Shown here: positions 21,450 through 33,120 of the stretch, one piece after another | Numbering within the stretch: the stretch's first letter is position 1 | Layout: every line of letters begins with the position of its first letter | DNA from: Melieria omissa | Taxonomy: Eukaryota > Arthropoda > Insecta > Diptera > Ulidiidae | DNA length: 64,000 nucleotides | NCBI GenBank assembly: GCA_963971225.1 | Contig: OZ020270.1 | Span: 63,988,932-64,052,931, forward strand | Reading direction: 5' to 3' | Program-made: the position numbers and the translations under genes | The notes under the pieces: model-generated | The model's input: the letters and a program-made list of their open reading frames with translations, nothing else | Databases searched by the model: none | What the model was told of the DNA's origin: nothing

Positions 21450-21905
21450 CAATTCTAAGGATCGCGAACCCAGAAAGTATAAATTTTCAAACAATAGGCA
21501 ACCCTTATTCATTGCGCAAGGCCATTGGCGACTTGACGTTTGTACGAACAACGCAACGAGTACGGCGCATGCGCTCGTGAACTGTGTAGCCATGCATGAT
21601 TTTTCAATCAGTTGCAAATTAGTTTTCAAAGTAGTAGTTTCAAATTAGTTACTTTTGCCAACTGATTACTTTTTTCCTGCAGGGAAAATATATGCAGGCA
21701 CACATTTTCAGCAGTTGTGGCGATTTACTGCAAATACCGACCGATAACTGGCTCTAATACCGACTCCCCAAAGACAAATACAATAACTTCGATTGTAGAC
21801 CACTGAAAAAGTATGGGTACATTCACTATGAGACCGTAACTGCGAAACGATTTCAATTTTCATACTATAGTGGATGATAGTTATTGACACATTTTCATGC
21901 ACATA

Positions 21906-22149
21906 CAGAGTTGCCGTTTTTCGTCTTTTCGGACCAAAATTGGTCGGATTTTTTTACTTTGGTCCGCTTGTCTGCTTAAACGAATTTCGGTCCGTTTTGT
22001 GATGTGAATTTTTTTTCATTAGCGCAAAAAATTTATTAAGAAAAATAAAATTTTAATTTAAAAAATTGCTTTAAAAATAACGCAAATTTTTAATTTGGTC
22101 GGTTGAGGTCGGAAGTTTGGTCGGAAAAAAATTTTCAGTGGCAACACTG
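21906..22149. mobile_element. Small hAT-like MITE (244 bp)
   Basis: Ends read CAGAGTTGCC and, inverted, CAGTGTTGCC, with internal GGTCGG motifs in both halves. If the element is taken from the second base, the flanks GCACATAC and GCACATAA form a 7-of-8 TSD. No ORF. The CAG(T)GTTGCC end is typical of hAT-type MITEs. Confidence 0.6.
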
Positions 22150-22451
22150 CACATAACTAGAAATTGGAATTATTGTGCCCATTGTGGTGTGAAAGGTGTA
22201 TGGGTTCAGTATCGTCCGGCAGCGATAAAGCGATTGGAAACTGGGAGAGTAAGCCGATTTTTGCAATTCACGTACACAGTCCGTGTGTGCTGCCAGTGAT
22301 CATATCTTCACTGTGTCTGCTCTTTTCCCGATATTAGGAATTAGAGATTCCTTTCAATTATTATTATTAATTTTCTGCATTAAATGCCAACACATGAACT
22401 TTTTTGGTTTCATTATGAAAATATTATTAAAAAATATCAGGGACTTAACTA
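22150..22451. other. Unassigned stretch
   Basis: No coding frame or recognised repeat; AT-rich towards the mariner insertion. Confidence 0.3.
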
Positions 22452-23182
22452 TCAGGTGTACAACTTTGCTTCCGCCGTTTTCCGATAGGTGGCTGTACCG
22501 GCTGAGGCTGGTTGAAATACATAGATGGTAATGCCTTTAAAGTGAGTGTGTACAGTGCCTAACGAATTGTCATCGCCGTTTCAGTGACAGTTGTTCTTGT
22601 TTTCGTATTATTCACGCTCGAAAATGTCCGTTTATGTGCCCAATTCTCGCCATTTGCGGGAAGTTTTACTTTTCTGTTACAATTCGAAAAAAAATTCAGC
22701 TGAAGCGCATCGAATGCTCTCAGAAACTTACGGTGATGCTGCTCTGAGTGAAAGAACGTGTCGGGAGTGGTTTCAACGTTTTAAAAATGGTGATTTCGAC
22801 ATGACAAAGTCATCCTCCAACACGACAATGCTCGGCCTCACGTCGCAAAAGTGGTCAAAAAGTACCTGGAAACGCTGAAATGGGAAGTCTTGCCCCACCC
22901 GCCGTATTCCCCAGATGTCGCCCCTTCTGACTTCCACCTATTCCGTTCGATGGCACACGGCCTGGCAGATCAACATTTTCAATCCTTCGAAGAATTGGAA
23001 AAATGGATTGCTTCATGGATAGCGTCAAAAGAGGACTCCTTTTTTCGAGCCGGGATCCGAAAATTGCCGGAAAGATGGGAGAAAAGACGGACAATACTTT
23101 GAATAATACATCTGTAAGCACTTTTTCGCAGTAAAGCTTTTAATTTTGGAAAAAAACGGCGGAAGCAAAGTTGTACACCTGA
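22452..23182 (+). mobile_element. Mariner deletion derivative (mauritiana-like ends)
   Basis: TA target duplications at 22450-22451 and 23183-23184. The ~30-bp inverted ends begin TCAGGTGTACAACTTTGC, close in style to the Mos1 group. Length is 731 bp against ~1.3 kb for complete elements, so the middle is deleted. Confidence 0.88.
22624..23102 (+). pseudogene. Mariner transposase with internal deletion
   Basis: The N-terminal helix-turn-helix part starts at ATG 22624 (VYVPNSRHLREVLLF, then SERTCREWFQRFKNGDF). After about 70 codons it jumps, with a frame change near 22850, to the C-terminal part VVKKYLETLKWEVLPHPPY, with PYSPDVAPSDFHLF carrying the last catalytic Asp. The first two catalytic Asp residues are lost. 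Could act only as a dead binding protein, if at all. Confidence 0.82.
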
Positions 23183-23189
23183 TATTATA

Positions 23190-24030
23190 AGTTTTTTAAG
23201 ATATTAATTGCAATGTAACTATTACAATGCAACATGAACTTAATTTGTTGATTATAATTATTATTTGCGACAATTAATTTTTACGTTCCATAATAACTGT
23301 TATGAGAAATAAATATTTATTTCATTCTCGATAATTATTATTTTGGGATTTTTTTTTATTTACGTTGCCTCATAACTTTTATTTATGACTTTTTTATTTA
23401 CGTTACCGATCACTCTTATTTTGAGAAAATTTTTTGTACGTTGCTTCATAACTTTTATTTATGATTTTTTTCATTTACGTTGCCGATGACTATTATTTGA
23501 AAGAAAATATTTTTTATGTTGCCTCATAACTTTTATGAAAGAAATTTTTTTTATTTACGTTGCCTTACCACATTTTGAGTAGGAATTCATTTTTAATTGT
23601 TTATTTGTTGGTGGAAATTAGTTTTCTGCAGTTAATTTGCGTTGGTCGATTTTAAATAATTACAAATTAATTCATGTCCAAAATGTAGTAATCCAACGTA
23701 AAAAATTTTATTTTCAAAATAATAGTTATCGGCAACGTAAATGAAAAAAAAATCATAAATAAAAGTTATGAAGCAACTTAAAAAAAAAATCTCTCAAAAT
23801 AATAGTTATCGGTAACGTAAATAAAAAGTTATGAAGCAATGTAAAAAACAAAAATCCCAAAATAATAATTATCGACAACGAAAAATATAATTATTACTTA
23901 TATATATTACTTATATTTATACTTATACTGCAACTCAAAAATATTAATTACATAATAATAGTTATAGGCGACGTAAAAAATTTTGTATTGGGAATAACTA
24001 TTATAAAACAATTTTTTTAGAAATTCCTTA
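23190..24030. mobile_element. Fold-back element with tandemly repeated arms
   Basis: The left arm (~23325-23580) holds three degenerate units containing CATAACTTTTATTTATGA and ATTTACGTTGCC. The right arm (~23690-23890) holds the inverse units (GGCAACGTAAAT, TCATAAATAAAAGTTATGA). Tandem repeats inside inverted arms are the hallmark of FB/Foldback-type elements. No ORF. Confidence 0.7.
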
Positions 24031-24289
24031 TAAGCAGCTTATAAAAACTTAATTTAATTAAATTAAAAGCATACCCAAGGATTAATTTGGCGCTTTTGGG
24101 CAATAATATATTTTTCTTGTCAATTTTATACAAACGTATTACGAAATGGCACCAAAAATATACAAATAAAAGAAAAATTTCTTTAGTCACAAAAAATTAC
24201 TCACCCAGCAACACTGGTAATTTGAAATGAACTAGAACAACAACCCCGTTTTAGAAATTTATATGGAGGAAAAAGTACGTTCCTGATCA

Positions 24290-24702
24290 AGCTTGGGGCC
24301 TAGTAGGCCCCAACAGGAGGACTAAACACGAGTAGGAGTAAAACACGATGGTTTAGTTCGCCGCAAGAGCAGAAGTTAACTTTATTCCGTAAAAACAGTG
24401 GCTTATAAATTAAAACATAACTGATATAATCGTATGGCATTTCCAATACTCCGCCCATTATTCCAGTGCAGTTTCACTGACCAATCCGTAGGTAAGGACC
24501 AAAATAGCTGATCTTGCATATTTCCGTTAGGAACAGTGCGCTGCGGTAGGTAGCGTTGAACTCGCTCAGCCGCCGCGACAAGTGCTGACTTGCTTTATTT
24601 ACAAGTGCGGCGTGCGCAACCTGCCACCGGTGGATAACGGAATATGCAATGTCACGATCAGACGGATAGTGTCGGTGTAGGTGACCATGTGGTACCACTA
24701 CA
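24290..24702 (-). repeat. LTR-like sequence (minus), related to the solo LTR at 30630
   Basis: On the minus strand it starts TGTAGTGGTACCACATG, like the solo LTR at 30630. It also shares CTGCGGTAGGT and the block CACTGGAATAATGGGCGGAG. The 3' border is not fixed. It is a diverged relative rather than a partner LTR, because the orientation is opposite. Confidence 0.5.
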
Positions 24703-25736
24703 CCATGCATATTTTATTGAAGCTTCGGATTTGAACGGGATCAAAACAGAAACTTTTTCATTGAAAAATATTTAGAATGACCTCGCATACGCCCTGCATA
24801 TTTGCACGTTTTGCATTTTTATAAACAAATTCATAAAGACTATGCTATTCTATGCAACAGCAACACTCAAGAATAGTCGTTCGTTTGTGAAATTATGCTC
24901 CCGGCCAAAACAGAACAGGTAATCAATAGCCGCGCAATGCTCCTTTGGCTCTTGCGGTTACTTTTGGAGCCGTTATCGTGAAAATCCAGCGACAAAAATC
25001 CTTCGCTGTTCGTTATTTCACTTTCAGTAGCATTACTCGGGGAGTAAAGTAGAAATGAAGTTTGTTACTACTGCGTTCTTCAATGCACTACTGTTGAATG
25101 ACAATCTGCTGTCTTAAATATGTGTATACATTAATACGTTATGTAAGTTAAAGTTAAGTGAAACACAGTATTATCTTTTCCACTATGTGCAATTTTTTAA
25201 CACTTTTTATTTCCCTGAAGGGCGGCCGGTTTGTCTCCACGCAAATTCACAACTGACTTCTTAACTCTACCCTAACTGGATCTGTCCCGCTGCTGCCACC
25301 GTCGCTGTCGCCGTATTTGCTGTCACTTGGAGTTTGAGCCTGCACGCGCATCCGCACGACGTTCTGCAGCCCTGATATTGCATTATTTAATATCTGTTAT
25401 CATGGTCATGCATGCGCTGGTTATTGACCGACGCTGTCATGGTGGTATTGCAAGCGCTGTTATTTGATAGTTGCTGTCACGGTCGTTCGTTGTGGCTGCA
25501 TGAATACGGGATGCAAATGGATGTCGGGTGTTGACATGTGTGGTAACGTGCTAACTACCCCCTCCCCTCTTAAAGAGGAGCCGTCCCCGGCTTCTGTTAA
25601 CACCTTTTTCAGTGCTGCTAGGCCATTACTGCGTCGTCTCGTCGATGGTCATCGAATTGTTTCCATCGCGAACTTCTGCTGTCTGATCGTTCACCACCAC
25701 TAACCGGTCATCAATTTCTTTAACCGACACATATTA
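24703..25736. other. Unassigned 1-kb stretch
   Basis: No coding frame, LTR pair or terminal repeat recognised. A GC-richer patch (25200-25620) with ACTACCCCCTCCCCTCT resembles the polypyrimidine edge of an LTR element, but nothing confirms it. Confidence 0.3.
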
Positions 25737-26510
25737 ACATATGTTAATATTTTTCTTCTCATCCGTTTTATGAAGACAGCTTTCATTTCTTGAGCTAAGT
25801 TGATAAACAAATACACGAAATGGACTATTCTTAAGAGATTTCAGGTCCAAACGTGGAAGGGGAAAAGGGGATCAATGAGGTTTCAGCCCCCACAAAGTGG
25901 GCGAATTAGTTGATTTTTCAAAAGAAATCTCATAAAAAGTGCATTTTCAAATATATTCTCAAAAAATTCGTATTTAAGACTTTTAGGTAATACTACATCA
26001 CATATCCAAATTTGAACGAGATCGGCCAACTATATAATATAGCTGCCATAGGAACGATCGATCAGAAATGTGTCGCATAGAAATTTTTTTTTAACAAATT
26101 TGGTGCATTAAAATTGCAATATAATTTATAGAAGTGCTAAACTTGCAACGAGTGTTTACATTTGAAAACTCAACGGATCATGCTTTGATTTGCCGATATG
26201 ATATTCTATCTAACTATGATTTCGTATTTGCCACGGCAATTTCAAACAGCGATGCTAGAAATTTAGGTTTTTGAAACTGCTGGAACGCATGGGTCAACAA
26301 TTTTCTTAGTTGCAGTGAAAATTACGAATAGAAAAAGAATTCAGAATTTTAAGTGCACACACCCTAAACTGATGGGGCCTATGGTTTTTTTTGCAGATGA
26401 AGACGATTGTCAGTATTCCAAAGTTAAAGTTTCTTGACTTATGTCTTACCAGGTAGCAAAAATAAAACAAACACCAAGAAAGCGTTGCATTTAGTGCAAA
26501 AACACCAGTC
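25737..26510. repeat. Dispersed repeat with AACATATGTTAATATTT end; 530 bp shared with 36990-37524
   Basis: Begins with TTAACATATGTTAATATTT, the same end as the palindromic element at 33121-33868, and shares its first ~330 bp with that element. From about 25976 it is nearly identical to 36990-37524 (phrases ATCACATATCCAAATTTG and TATAGCTGCCATAGGAACG). No ORF. Non-autonomous, origin unknown. Confidence 0.75.
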
Positions 26511-26724
26511 TACTGCGAGCAAAATAGCAAAATTCGAACGAAGTGCTATAATTGCTATACAAATTGTGTTAACGTTATTTATATAAGGTTATATATTGTA
26601 AAATGAAGTCATAATTGCTTCATCGTTAATGTTTTTACAAAAAACGGTAAAAAACTAATTATTTAACAAAATTCATGAATGAAAGCAAATCTTTTTCAAA
26701 ACATCGCGTAGGTCTTGGCCTACG

Positions 26725-26908
26725 TTTATTTATGCAACATAACCGTTCAATACAAGTTTCACGACGCGACTAAAATATAATAAAAAGGAAAAAGCGTGTC
26801 ACCGCCTGCTGGCGTTCTAACTGCCAGTTCGCATTTGAAAGTTCGAAGTCGAACGCCGAACAGCTGTCAAAACAATCTTCACCACTAGGTGGCTAGTGTG
26901 TTCCCACA
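26725..26908 (-). repeat. 3' LTR of the minus-strand Gypsy element
   Basis: On the minus strand it starts TGTGGGAACACACTAG and reaches ATAAATAAA near its end, which includes an AATAAA signal. It matches 30271-30454 with few differences. Confidence 0.8.
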
Positions 26909-26949
26909 TGGCACCCCCCCCCGAGTGGAGCGTTTGAGGGATGCTGCTC

Positions 26950-27869
26950 GCCGCTTGCGGGCCTTGCCTTCCTTGAGTATGGAGCCTTCCGGAGTTGGGT
27001 GGGTTACTGAGGCAGTCCTTGCCTAATGGGTGCGTCGCCCGCTGCATGTGGCGCTGCTCGTAGAGGGCTCGGGGCGGGGTCAAACACGTCGTCGGCAGCG
27101 AGATGGGCTGGCTTCAATCGTTCGACGCTTACATTGATATCCTTGGCATTAGCTTGGGGATGATATGCGGTGGTACGCACGCGGTGTGCTGCCCAGTAAG
27201 CGTGAAAGGGATGTAAAGAATGCGAACTGTGTACCTTGATCGGTGGTGATGAGTTTGGTGTTCTTCGTGGGTGGCAGACGCCACCAGCAGATCGTCGATG
27301 TAAGTGTAAACAAAATCAAATCCAGCGAGCACTTCGTTAATGAATCGCTGGAATGATTGTGCAGCATTTCACAGGCCGAAGGGCATACTGACAAACTCAA
27401 AGACACCGAAAGGGGTGATGGCGGCCGTCTTTGGTGTGACTTCCTCGGCTACTGGAATGTGGTAGAATGCGCGTCGAAAGTCGATGGTAGAGAAGACCTG
27501 CTTGCCCGCGGCAAGTGCTATGTAGTCATAGAGAAGGGAAATCGGGTAGCGGTCGGGTAGGGTTTCCGCATTCAACTTGCGATAGTCCCCACACGGGCGC
27601 TAGTCTCCGTTTTTCTTCTTAGCTAAATGAAGTGGGCTAGACCATGGGCTGTTGGATGGTCTGATGTGGCCCAAATCGATCATCGACTGGAATTCATTTT
27701 TGGCGAGTTTAAGCCGCTCGGAACAGAGTGGTCTGACGCGCTGTGCACACGGTGGTCCTGATGTTTGGATGTAGTGACGAGTATTGTGTTTGCTGGTGAC
27801 TGATTGGAAGGATGTTTGCGAAGCAAAAGACCCAGTGGACAGGGCGCACAGTGATCCGAAGTGGGACAA
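26950..27869 (-). pseudogene. pol: Gypsy pol remnant: RT and truncated integrase
   Basis: Minus-strand pieces in several frames. 27869-27600 has the RT entry (NEFQSMIDLGHIRPSNSPWS). 27575-27369 has FSTIDFRRAFYHIPV and VSMPFGL. 27332 onward has the catalytic YIDDLL, then an abrupt join to integrase motifs (ITTDQGTQF in the frame at 27406-27149). The end has VSVERLKPAHL. Frameshifts and an internal deletion make it inactive. The RNase H part is absent. Confidence 0.8.
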
Positions 27870-29474
27870 AAATACAAAAATTTTATGTCACCGATTTCAA
27901 GGAAATTGGTGTCATTTGAAAGATAATGCTTTCATTAAGCAAGATCTTAAACTTATTTCTTAATCGGGTAAATTTTGAGAAAGTTATAGCATTTACAAGT
28001 TGATCAAATTCTATAAAAATTGGTTTATGATAAAATGCAGTTTTGAGCGTCAACAATTGAAAACGTAACCAAAACACTATTTTCGCGTCAATCGGAGAAA
28101 ATGTTACTGCTATGCCCTTATAAGAGTCCAAAACATCATTTCAGGAGCTATTTTGAAAAAAAAAAGTTAAATAAAAACGGGGTTGTACGTTATTTGAACA
28201 ACAAATTTTTTTTTACTAAAAGCTATAAAACTATATATTTTTGTAGATCGCAAATGTTGAATTGCGCCTTATTACACCTACTTTTTCACGTAATCCTATA
28301 GAATGGACTTTCTTCTTTTGGATCATTAAACAAAATTCTGCGATTTCCTGCGATCTTGGAAAATAATAGAATTTGTGTAAACTACTCTAACTAAAAAAAT
28401 TGGATTTTTGTACCCTACGTTGAGGTGCCCACCGGTACATTCACTTTGGTACGGAGCTTGTAACGCTCAGAAAGTGATGTAACTGGAAAGAAAAAGTATA
28501 GTAGCACCGTCGCTATTAAAAATGGGCATGGTCCGCCCAGTAAAGGCAGAGTTGCCATACGAAAGTTTTTCATATAATATGAAAACTTCTATATTAACAA
28601 ATCCAATGTCTCAATTTATGAATAGTCTATATAAAAATGGGTTTGGCTTACCCGTTTATCCCATTTAGAGCCATATTATCGTATTTGTCCCATTGCCAAA
28701 AAATTTGTTGCTAAAGTGTGATTTAATGTTCATATTTTTGGAGAATATGGAAAAGTTGAGGAAAGCAATTTTGTTAAAATTACCTTGCATTATTTACACT
28801 TGTTTACAGTAAAGAAGAAAACTATGGGAGAAAACTATTTATAAAATAGTTTTATTTCAATTGAACTGTTTGTGTGGGATTAAAAACATCATATTTGATG
28901 ATAGTGAAACTGAATAAAATGAACGGTTTGAAAAATGGCAGTTATTTTCTTTCATCCTGGACATTTTATCATAGCATTGCATCTTCATAGCTGTGTCATC
29001 TCTATGTGAAGCTCTACGGAAACAAAACCAAAAATGGTTTCTTTCAAGCAACTTCACCCTCTTTCACCCTCTTTCCATCCTTTGAAGGTCGAATTTTGAA
29101 AAACGCTGAAATACGTATTTAGTTATTTTTGTTTGAGTATATATATACAAAATTTGAAAACAATCCGACCAAAACACAATGTCCGTCTATATAAGCTTCA
29201 CCACCCCGTTTGCGGCCTTTCAAGGTCGAATTTTTTAAAATCGTTCATTTTTAAAGGTTGACTTTTTAAAATACAACTATTGACCAAATTTCATCATTAT
29301 AGCTCCAGCGGTTTGGGCTCGGTGGTAATAGCATACTTGGTTATATATATTCGATTTTTTTTAGAGCAATATATTTTTTTGGAAAAAAACCATCATTTTT
29401 GAAGTCAGTAGCCCCAAATAATTCAGATTGCAAATTTTCAGCGAATTTAAAGCACTCCTTCTATTTTTGTCCCA
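27862..29474. other. Possible inserted element between protease and RT
   Basis: A 1.6-kb AT-rich block separates the protease and RT fragments, which should be adjacent. It is bounded by TGGGACAAAAATA (27862-27874) and its inverse (29462-29474), suggesting a DNA element with 13-bp inverted ends. Two half-similar phrases containing CCTTT-AAGGTCGAATTTT occur inside (29080-29100 and 29217-29235). No ORF with known motifs and no clear TSD. Confidence 0.4.
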
Positions 29475-30135
29475 ATTTTGTATGGAGTCGAAACACTGTG
29501 GGGCGGCTTGATCCAATATGGAGAGTGAGGGCCCGGTCGCTGTAGGTGTTGATTTTGCTTCCTTTGACTGCGTAGAGTTGGTAGTCGGAAGACCACCTCT
29601 TATCCGCTGGAGTTGCAGGAACTACAGAAATATCCGCGCCGGTGTCGTCGAGGAATTTCGTTCCGGTGATGCGGTCATAGATAAAGAGGCGGTGAAGACG
29701 AAGCTGCGGCTGCGGCAGCGGTGTTGCTGCTACGGCGCTGCTGGAGAACGTCCGGTAGAAATGCACTTGTTGTTGTTGTTGCTGCGTTGCGACGACGATC
29801 GTAGTTGTTGTTGCTGCGTTTGCGACGACGAACGTTGTTGTTGTTGTCGCTGCTGATGATGAGTTGGCTGTTGTTGCTGGGGTGGGAGTGTGCAATTAGT
29901 GGATGCGGCAGATAATGATGTAGTTGCTGCTGCTTTGCTGCGATCGCTGTCGCTGGAATGCCTTCTGCTGCTGCGGCGGCGGCTGTTGTTGCTCCAGCAA
30001 AGTCTGTGCTGCCACCACTGTTGCGCGTCTGCCGTGCCCCCAGATTCGGGGCTCTGTTGTAGCCCGTCGTCGTAGCTGTTGTTGGTGCCGCCTCGACGAT
30101 AGTAATTCTGGTCCGGGCGTTGCTGTTGATTGCAC
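29461..30135 (-). pseudogene. Gypsy gag C-terminus and aspartic protease remnant
   Basis: Minus-strand frame 30135-29896 is Gln/Arg-rich, like the end of a Gypsy Gag. The adjacent frame 29895-29461 has a low-complexity Thr/Gln stretch and then the protease motif FIYDRITGTKFLDDTGAD (active site DTGA). The two frames are separated by a stop. The protease ends where the 1.6-kb block begins. Confidence 0.7.
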
Positions 30136-30270
30136 CCGATGGGCGTGTTGTTGTGTGAGTCGCGTCGCCCGCTGGGTGCTCCTGGTGTAGAGATCCTCTT
30201 TTGTGGCTGCTTTGATCTCGGGCGGAATGAGCGGCTTGACGGCGTGTAATTGTTAGAATTATGTTGCGAG

Positions 30271-30454
30271 TTTATTTATGCAACACAACCGTTCAATTCA
30301 AGTTTCACGACGCGACTAAAGTAGAATAAAAAGGAACAAACGTGTCAACGCCTGTGGGCGTTCTAACTGCCAGTTCACATTTGAAAGTTCGAAGTCGAAC
30401 GCCGAACAGCTGTCAAAACAATCTTCACCACTAGGTGGCTAGTGTGTTCCCACA
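30271..30454 (-). repeat. 5' LTR of the minus-strand Gypsy element
   Basis: Partner of 26725-26908. Its plus-strand right edge TTCCCACA corresponds to the TGTGGGAA start on the minus strand. Confidence 0.8.
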
Positions 30455-30629
30455 CCACAATCGATTTATATTGGCGCCACCTATTGGTGGATGTTAGCAA
30501 TGAAAAGGTACATTCTTAACTGAAATCCTGTCAAAATTGTATGACATTTGGTTCAATGGAAACCAAAATATCGCGCTCAAAGTGACAGTGTGTTTGTGGC
30601 ATCGGTCGAAAAATGAACTTCGAACAAAG

Positions 30630-31105
30630 TGTAGTGGTACCACATGACCACTTACCACGAGCACGACAGTGCAGCACTCAAGTGGCTGAGCCAGCGATTA
30701 GCCGAGCGGCGTGCCATCCGACACCACCTACCGCAGTACAATGTCCCACTTACGGAAAAATGCACTGATCGGCAAGTTGTGTGATGTCACCTACCGCAGG
30801 GCACGGGCACTTGAGGAAAGTGCTGAGTTGACCCAATGGTCCAGTGACGCTGATTGGATATAGCCTTTGGTCACTGGAATAATGGGCGGAGCGCTGGAAA
30901 TGCTCCGCTGTATAACAGTTTGTAAATTAGTATTTAAGTAACCAATTGTCCGAAAATAGGGCGCTTGCTTAGAACCGTCACTCTGCGTGTGTTTCTTTCT
31001 GCAAGACACTGAGGCTCTCACTTAACCATACTCTTTGAGGCGAGGTCCGCCAATAGACCAATCTAGACTTGTACACTTACACAAACACTATACTTTACCC
31101 CTACA
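30630..31105 (+). mobile_element. Solo LTR (476 bp) in the mariner
   Basis: Starts TGTAGTGGTACC and ends CCCCTACA, flanked by the 4-bp TSD AAAG (30626-30629 and 31106-31109), the size made by Gypsy-type integrases. No internal region remains, so it arose by LTR-LTR recombination. A related, inverted LTR lies at 24290-24702. Confidence 0.8.
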
Positions 31106-31151
31106 AAAGAGCAAATATTAAGTTTTGTTTTAAAGTCGGTAAATCGAATCT

Positions 31152-32350
31152 TTGATCAGTGATCAAATTAAACAGTTCCTTGTTGAGAGCAACCTAATAG
31201 CTAAACACCAATCGGGCTTCCGTCCCAACCACAGTTGCACCACTGCGCTTTTAAAAGTATGTGATGATATACGATTAGGTCTTGATGCTGACAACGTGGG
31301 CCTTATTGTTTTTCTTGACTTTTCAAAAGCGTTCGACTCTGTCAGCCATGCTATCCTACTGGAGAAAGCGCAATATAACTTTCACTTCGACAATTCAGCA
31401 TGTAAACTTCTTTCTTCGTATTTGAGAATACGAATACTGTTTGTCAGTCACAATGGCAACTTTTCAAAACCGTGCTTCATTTCAGCTGGTGTACCGCAAG
31501 GGTCGGTACTGGGTCCTCTACTTTTTACTATGTTTATTAATGACAGCTCGAATTGTTTTAATCACTGTCAACACCACATTTACGCAGATGATGTGCAAGC
31601 GTATATGCTTTTTCCAAAATCAGATATTAATCTGGCTATAGAAAAAATTAACAGCGATTTGAATATTATACATCAGTGGTCTGCTACCAATAAGCTAAAA
31701 CTCAATCCAAGCAAAACAAAAGCGTTGTTTATTGATCGAACCAGTAGAACGTCTGTTCTTCCCACGATCTATCTAAACGGCTCGGCGGTTGATTATGTTG
31801 ACAAGATAAAAAACCTTGGAATATATTTCAACGCCAATTTTAATTTTAAAACACATGTCAACAAGACAGTTTCCCGTGTCTATGGTGCACTATCTGGTCT
31901 TAGTCCGACAACGAGCTACTTATCCACCGCTGTTAAGTTGAAACTCGTGAAGTCTTTTATTTTGCCTTTAGTTTTCTACGGATGTGAGATTTTTTCCAGC
32001 TTGGACCAAGAAAGTAACGGCAAGTTGAGGGTGGCGATCAATGACTGTGCAAGGTATGTGTTTGGAGTAAAACGGCGTGAGCATATCTCCATGTTAAAAT
32101 AATGCTTGGATGCTCTTTTACTAATGTGTTAAAGTCGCGTGCGCTTATCTTTCTTTATAAAATTATAAACTCCAAACAGCCAGAATATTTGTATGATAAA
32201 TTGCGTTTCGGTACCAAAACAAGGTCTTTTCAGCTCATACTGCCCAGGGACAAGCACTTAGTAACTGGTCGACAATTTTTTGTCCACTCAGTTTCTCTGT
32301 GGAACGCACTTCCAACAAGCATTAAACGTGAGACCAACGCCATCAATTAA
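31152..32350 (+). pseudogene. LINE reverse transcriptase (jockey/CR1 group), one frameshift
   Basis: RT motifs in order: HQSGFRPNHSCTTALL (~20), VFLDFSKAFDSVSHAILL (~54), GVPQGSVLGPLLF (~113), the catalytic YADD (~142), NKLKLNPSKTKAL (~178) and IKNLGIYF. The frame stops at 32102 (HISMLK), and the C-terminal part continues in another frame to 32350, ending at a Trp-containing VSLWNALPTSIK box usual for LINE C-termini. The endonuclease is lost by 5' truncation. No RNase H. Confidence 0.88.
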
Positions 32351-32598
32351 AAAAAAAAACTTCTTCAATACTTTTCTAATCTTTAACCTTCACACTGTCA
32401 CTATTAACATATGTTAAGATTTTAATTTTGATTTTGCTATAACTTTTTGGGTTTAAGTCCGATTTTCATGCGGCTTCGGCTCAGTGGCCAATTTGTCAAT
32501 CTCTTTCTATATATGTAGTCAGAAAACTAAAAATTTAATTTTTTCCATCTTTTTTTTTACAAATGAAAATTTTTACCCCTATTTTGGTTACATCTTAA

Positions 32599-33116
32599 CC
32601 CTTCGCTGCATGATTTAATTTCCGTGAAGAAAAAACATTTTTGTTATATAATTCTTGTTGCTTGTTAAGTTCTGATGGTAAAAATGAAATTTTGTTGAAT
32701 TCCTGTATCTATGAAAGAAGTTCTGCGGACATTTTCCGTATCCTGGTTAGAACGCTACCGCCGAAATGAAAGTCGGGTTAATCTATTTTTTAGTGTTGGC
32801 TACTACGGGGAGTCGATCTGAGGTCAGGCGTCACTGTATACTCGTAATTCAATGCACTAAGCAACTGAGCGACGGCGATCGCCAAGTAACCATCGCCTTC
32901 AATAACCAAAATTATTTCACCGAATCGAAACACTTGTTGTTTTTTCGATTCTGTTGAACATACTTTCAATATTATTCGCAAAATTCCGTTAGTAATCAAA
33001 TGTTTTAACATAAAAGACACAACTGAAGAATAAATAACTGTAAAAGGGTGAATAGAATAGTCTACAGATCAATGAAAAGTTAACATTGCATATATGCAAT
33101 GCCATGCAGCGAAGGG
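32599..33116. mobile_element. Second piggyBac-like MITE (518 bp), nested
   Basis: Flanked by TTAA (32595-32598 and 33117-33120) with perfect 14-bp inverted ends CCCTTCGCTGCATG. The ends differ from those of the outer element, so this is a separate family. It contains a tRNA-like SINE head. Confidence 0.82.
32806..32882 (-). mobile_element. tRNA-like SINE head
   Basis: Minus strand shows TCGCTCAGTTG (A-box-like, one mismatch to consensus) and a B-box-like AGATCGACTCCCC about 45 bases on. It lies inside the 518-bp MITE. The 3' end is unclear and no TSD was seen. Confidence 0.45.
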
Positions 33117-33120
33117 TTAA

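Larger units (their letters stand above)
14481..21684. mobile_element. Unclassified DNA transposon with CCCTGCAGGAAA terminal inverted repeats
   Basis: Left end CCCTGCAGGAAA at 14481-14492; right end is the inverse at 21673-21684. Subterminal stretches (14630-14790 on the left, 21600-21670 on the right) are rich in AACTAGTT/AAATTAGTT motifs. Everything between is nested: Harbinger (15391-20371), LINE, fold-back and P-like element. No transposase of its own remains and no clear TSD was found, so the superfamily is open. Confidence 0.55.
26725..30454 (-). mobile_element. Degraded Gypsy-type retrotransposon with two short LTRs
   Basis: Two direct 184-bp LTRs (26725-26908 and 30271-30454) flank minus-strand gag, protease, RT and integrase remnants. 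A G-run next to the 3' LTR (C-run at 26913-26922) fits a polypurine tract. The LTRs differ at several bases. RNase H and most of integrase are deleted: the RT frame jumps straight into an integrase ITTDQGTQF motif. A ~1.6-kb unrelated block separates protease from RT. Confidence 0.8.

Noticed and set aside
29518..30190. Cys- and Leu-rich plus-strand ORFs opposite the Gypsy gag
   Set aside because: They are antisense readings of CAG/CAA repeats coding for polyglutamine in gag.
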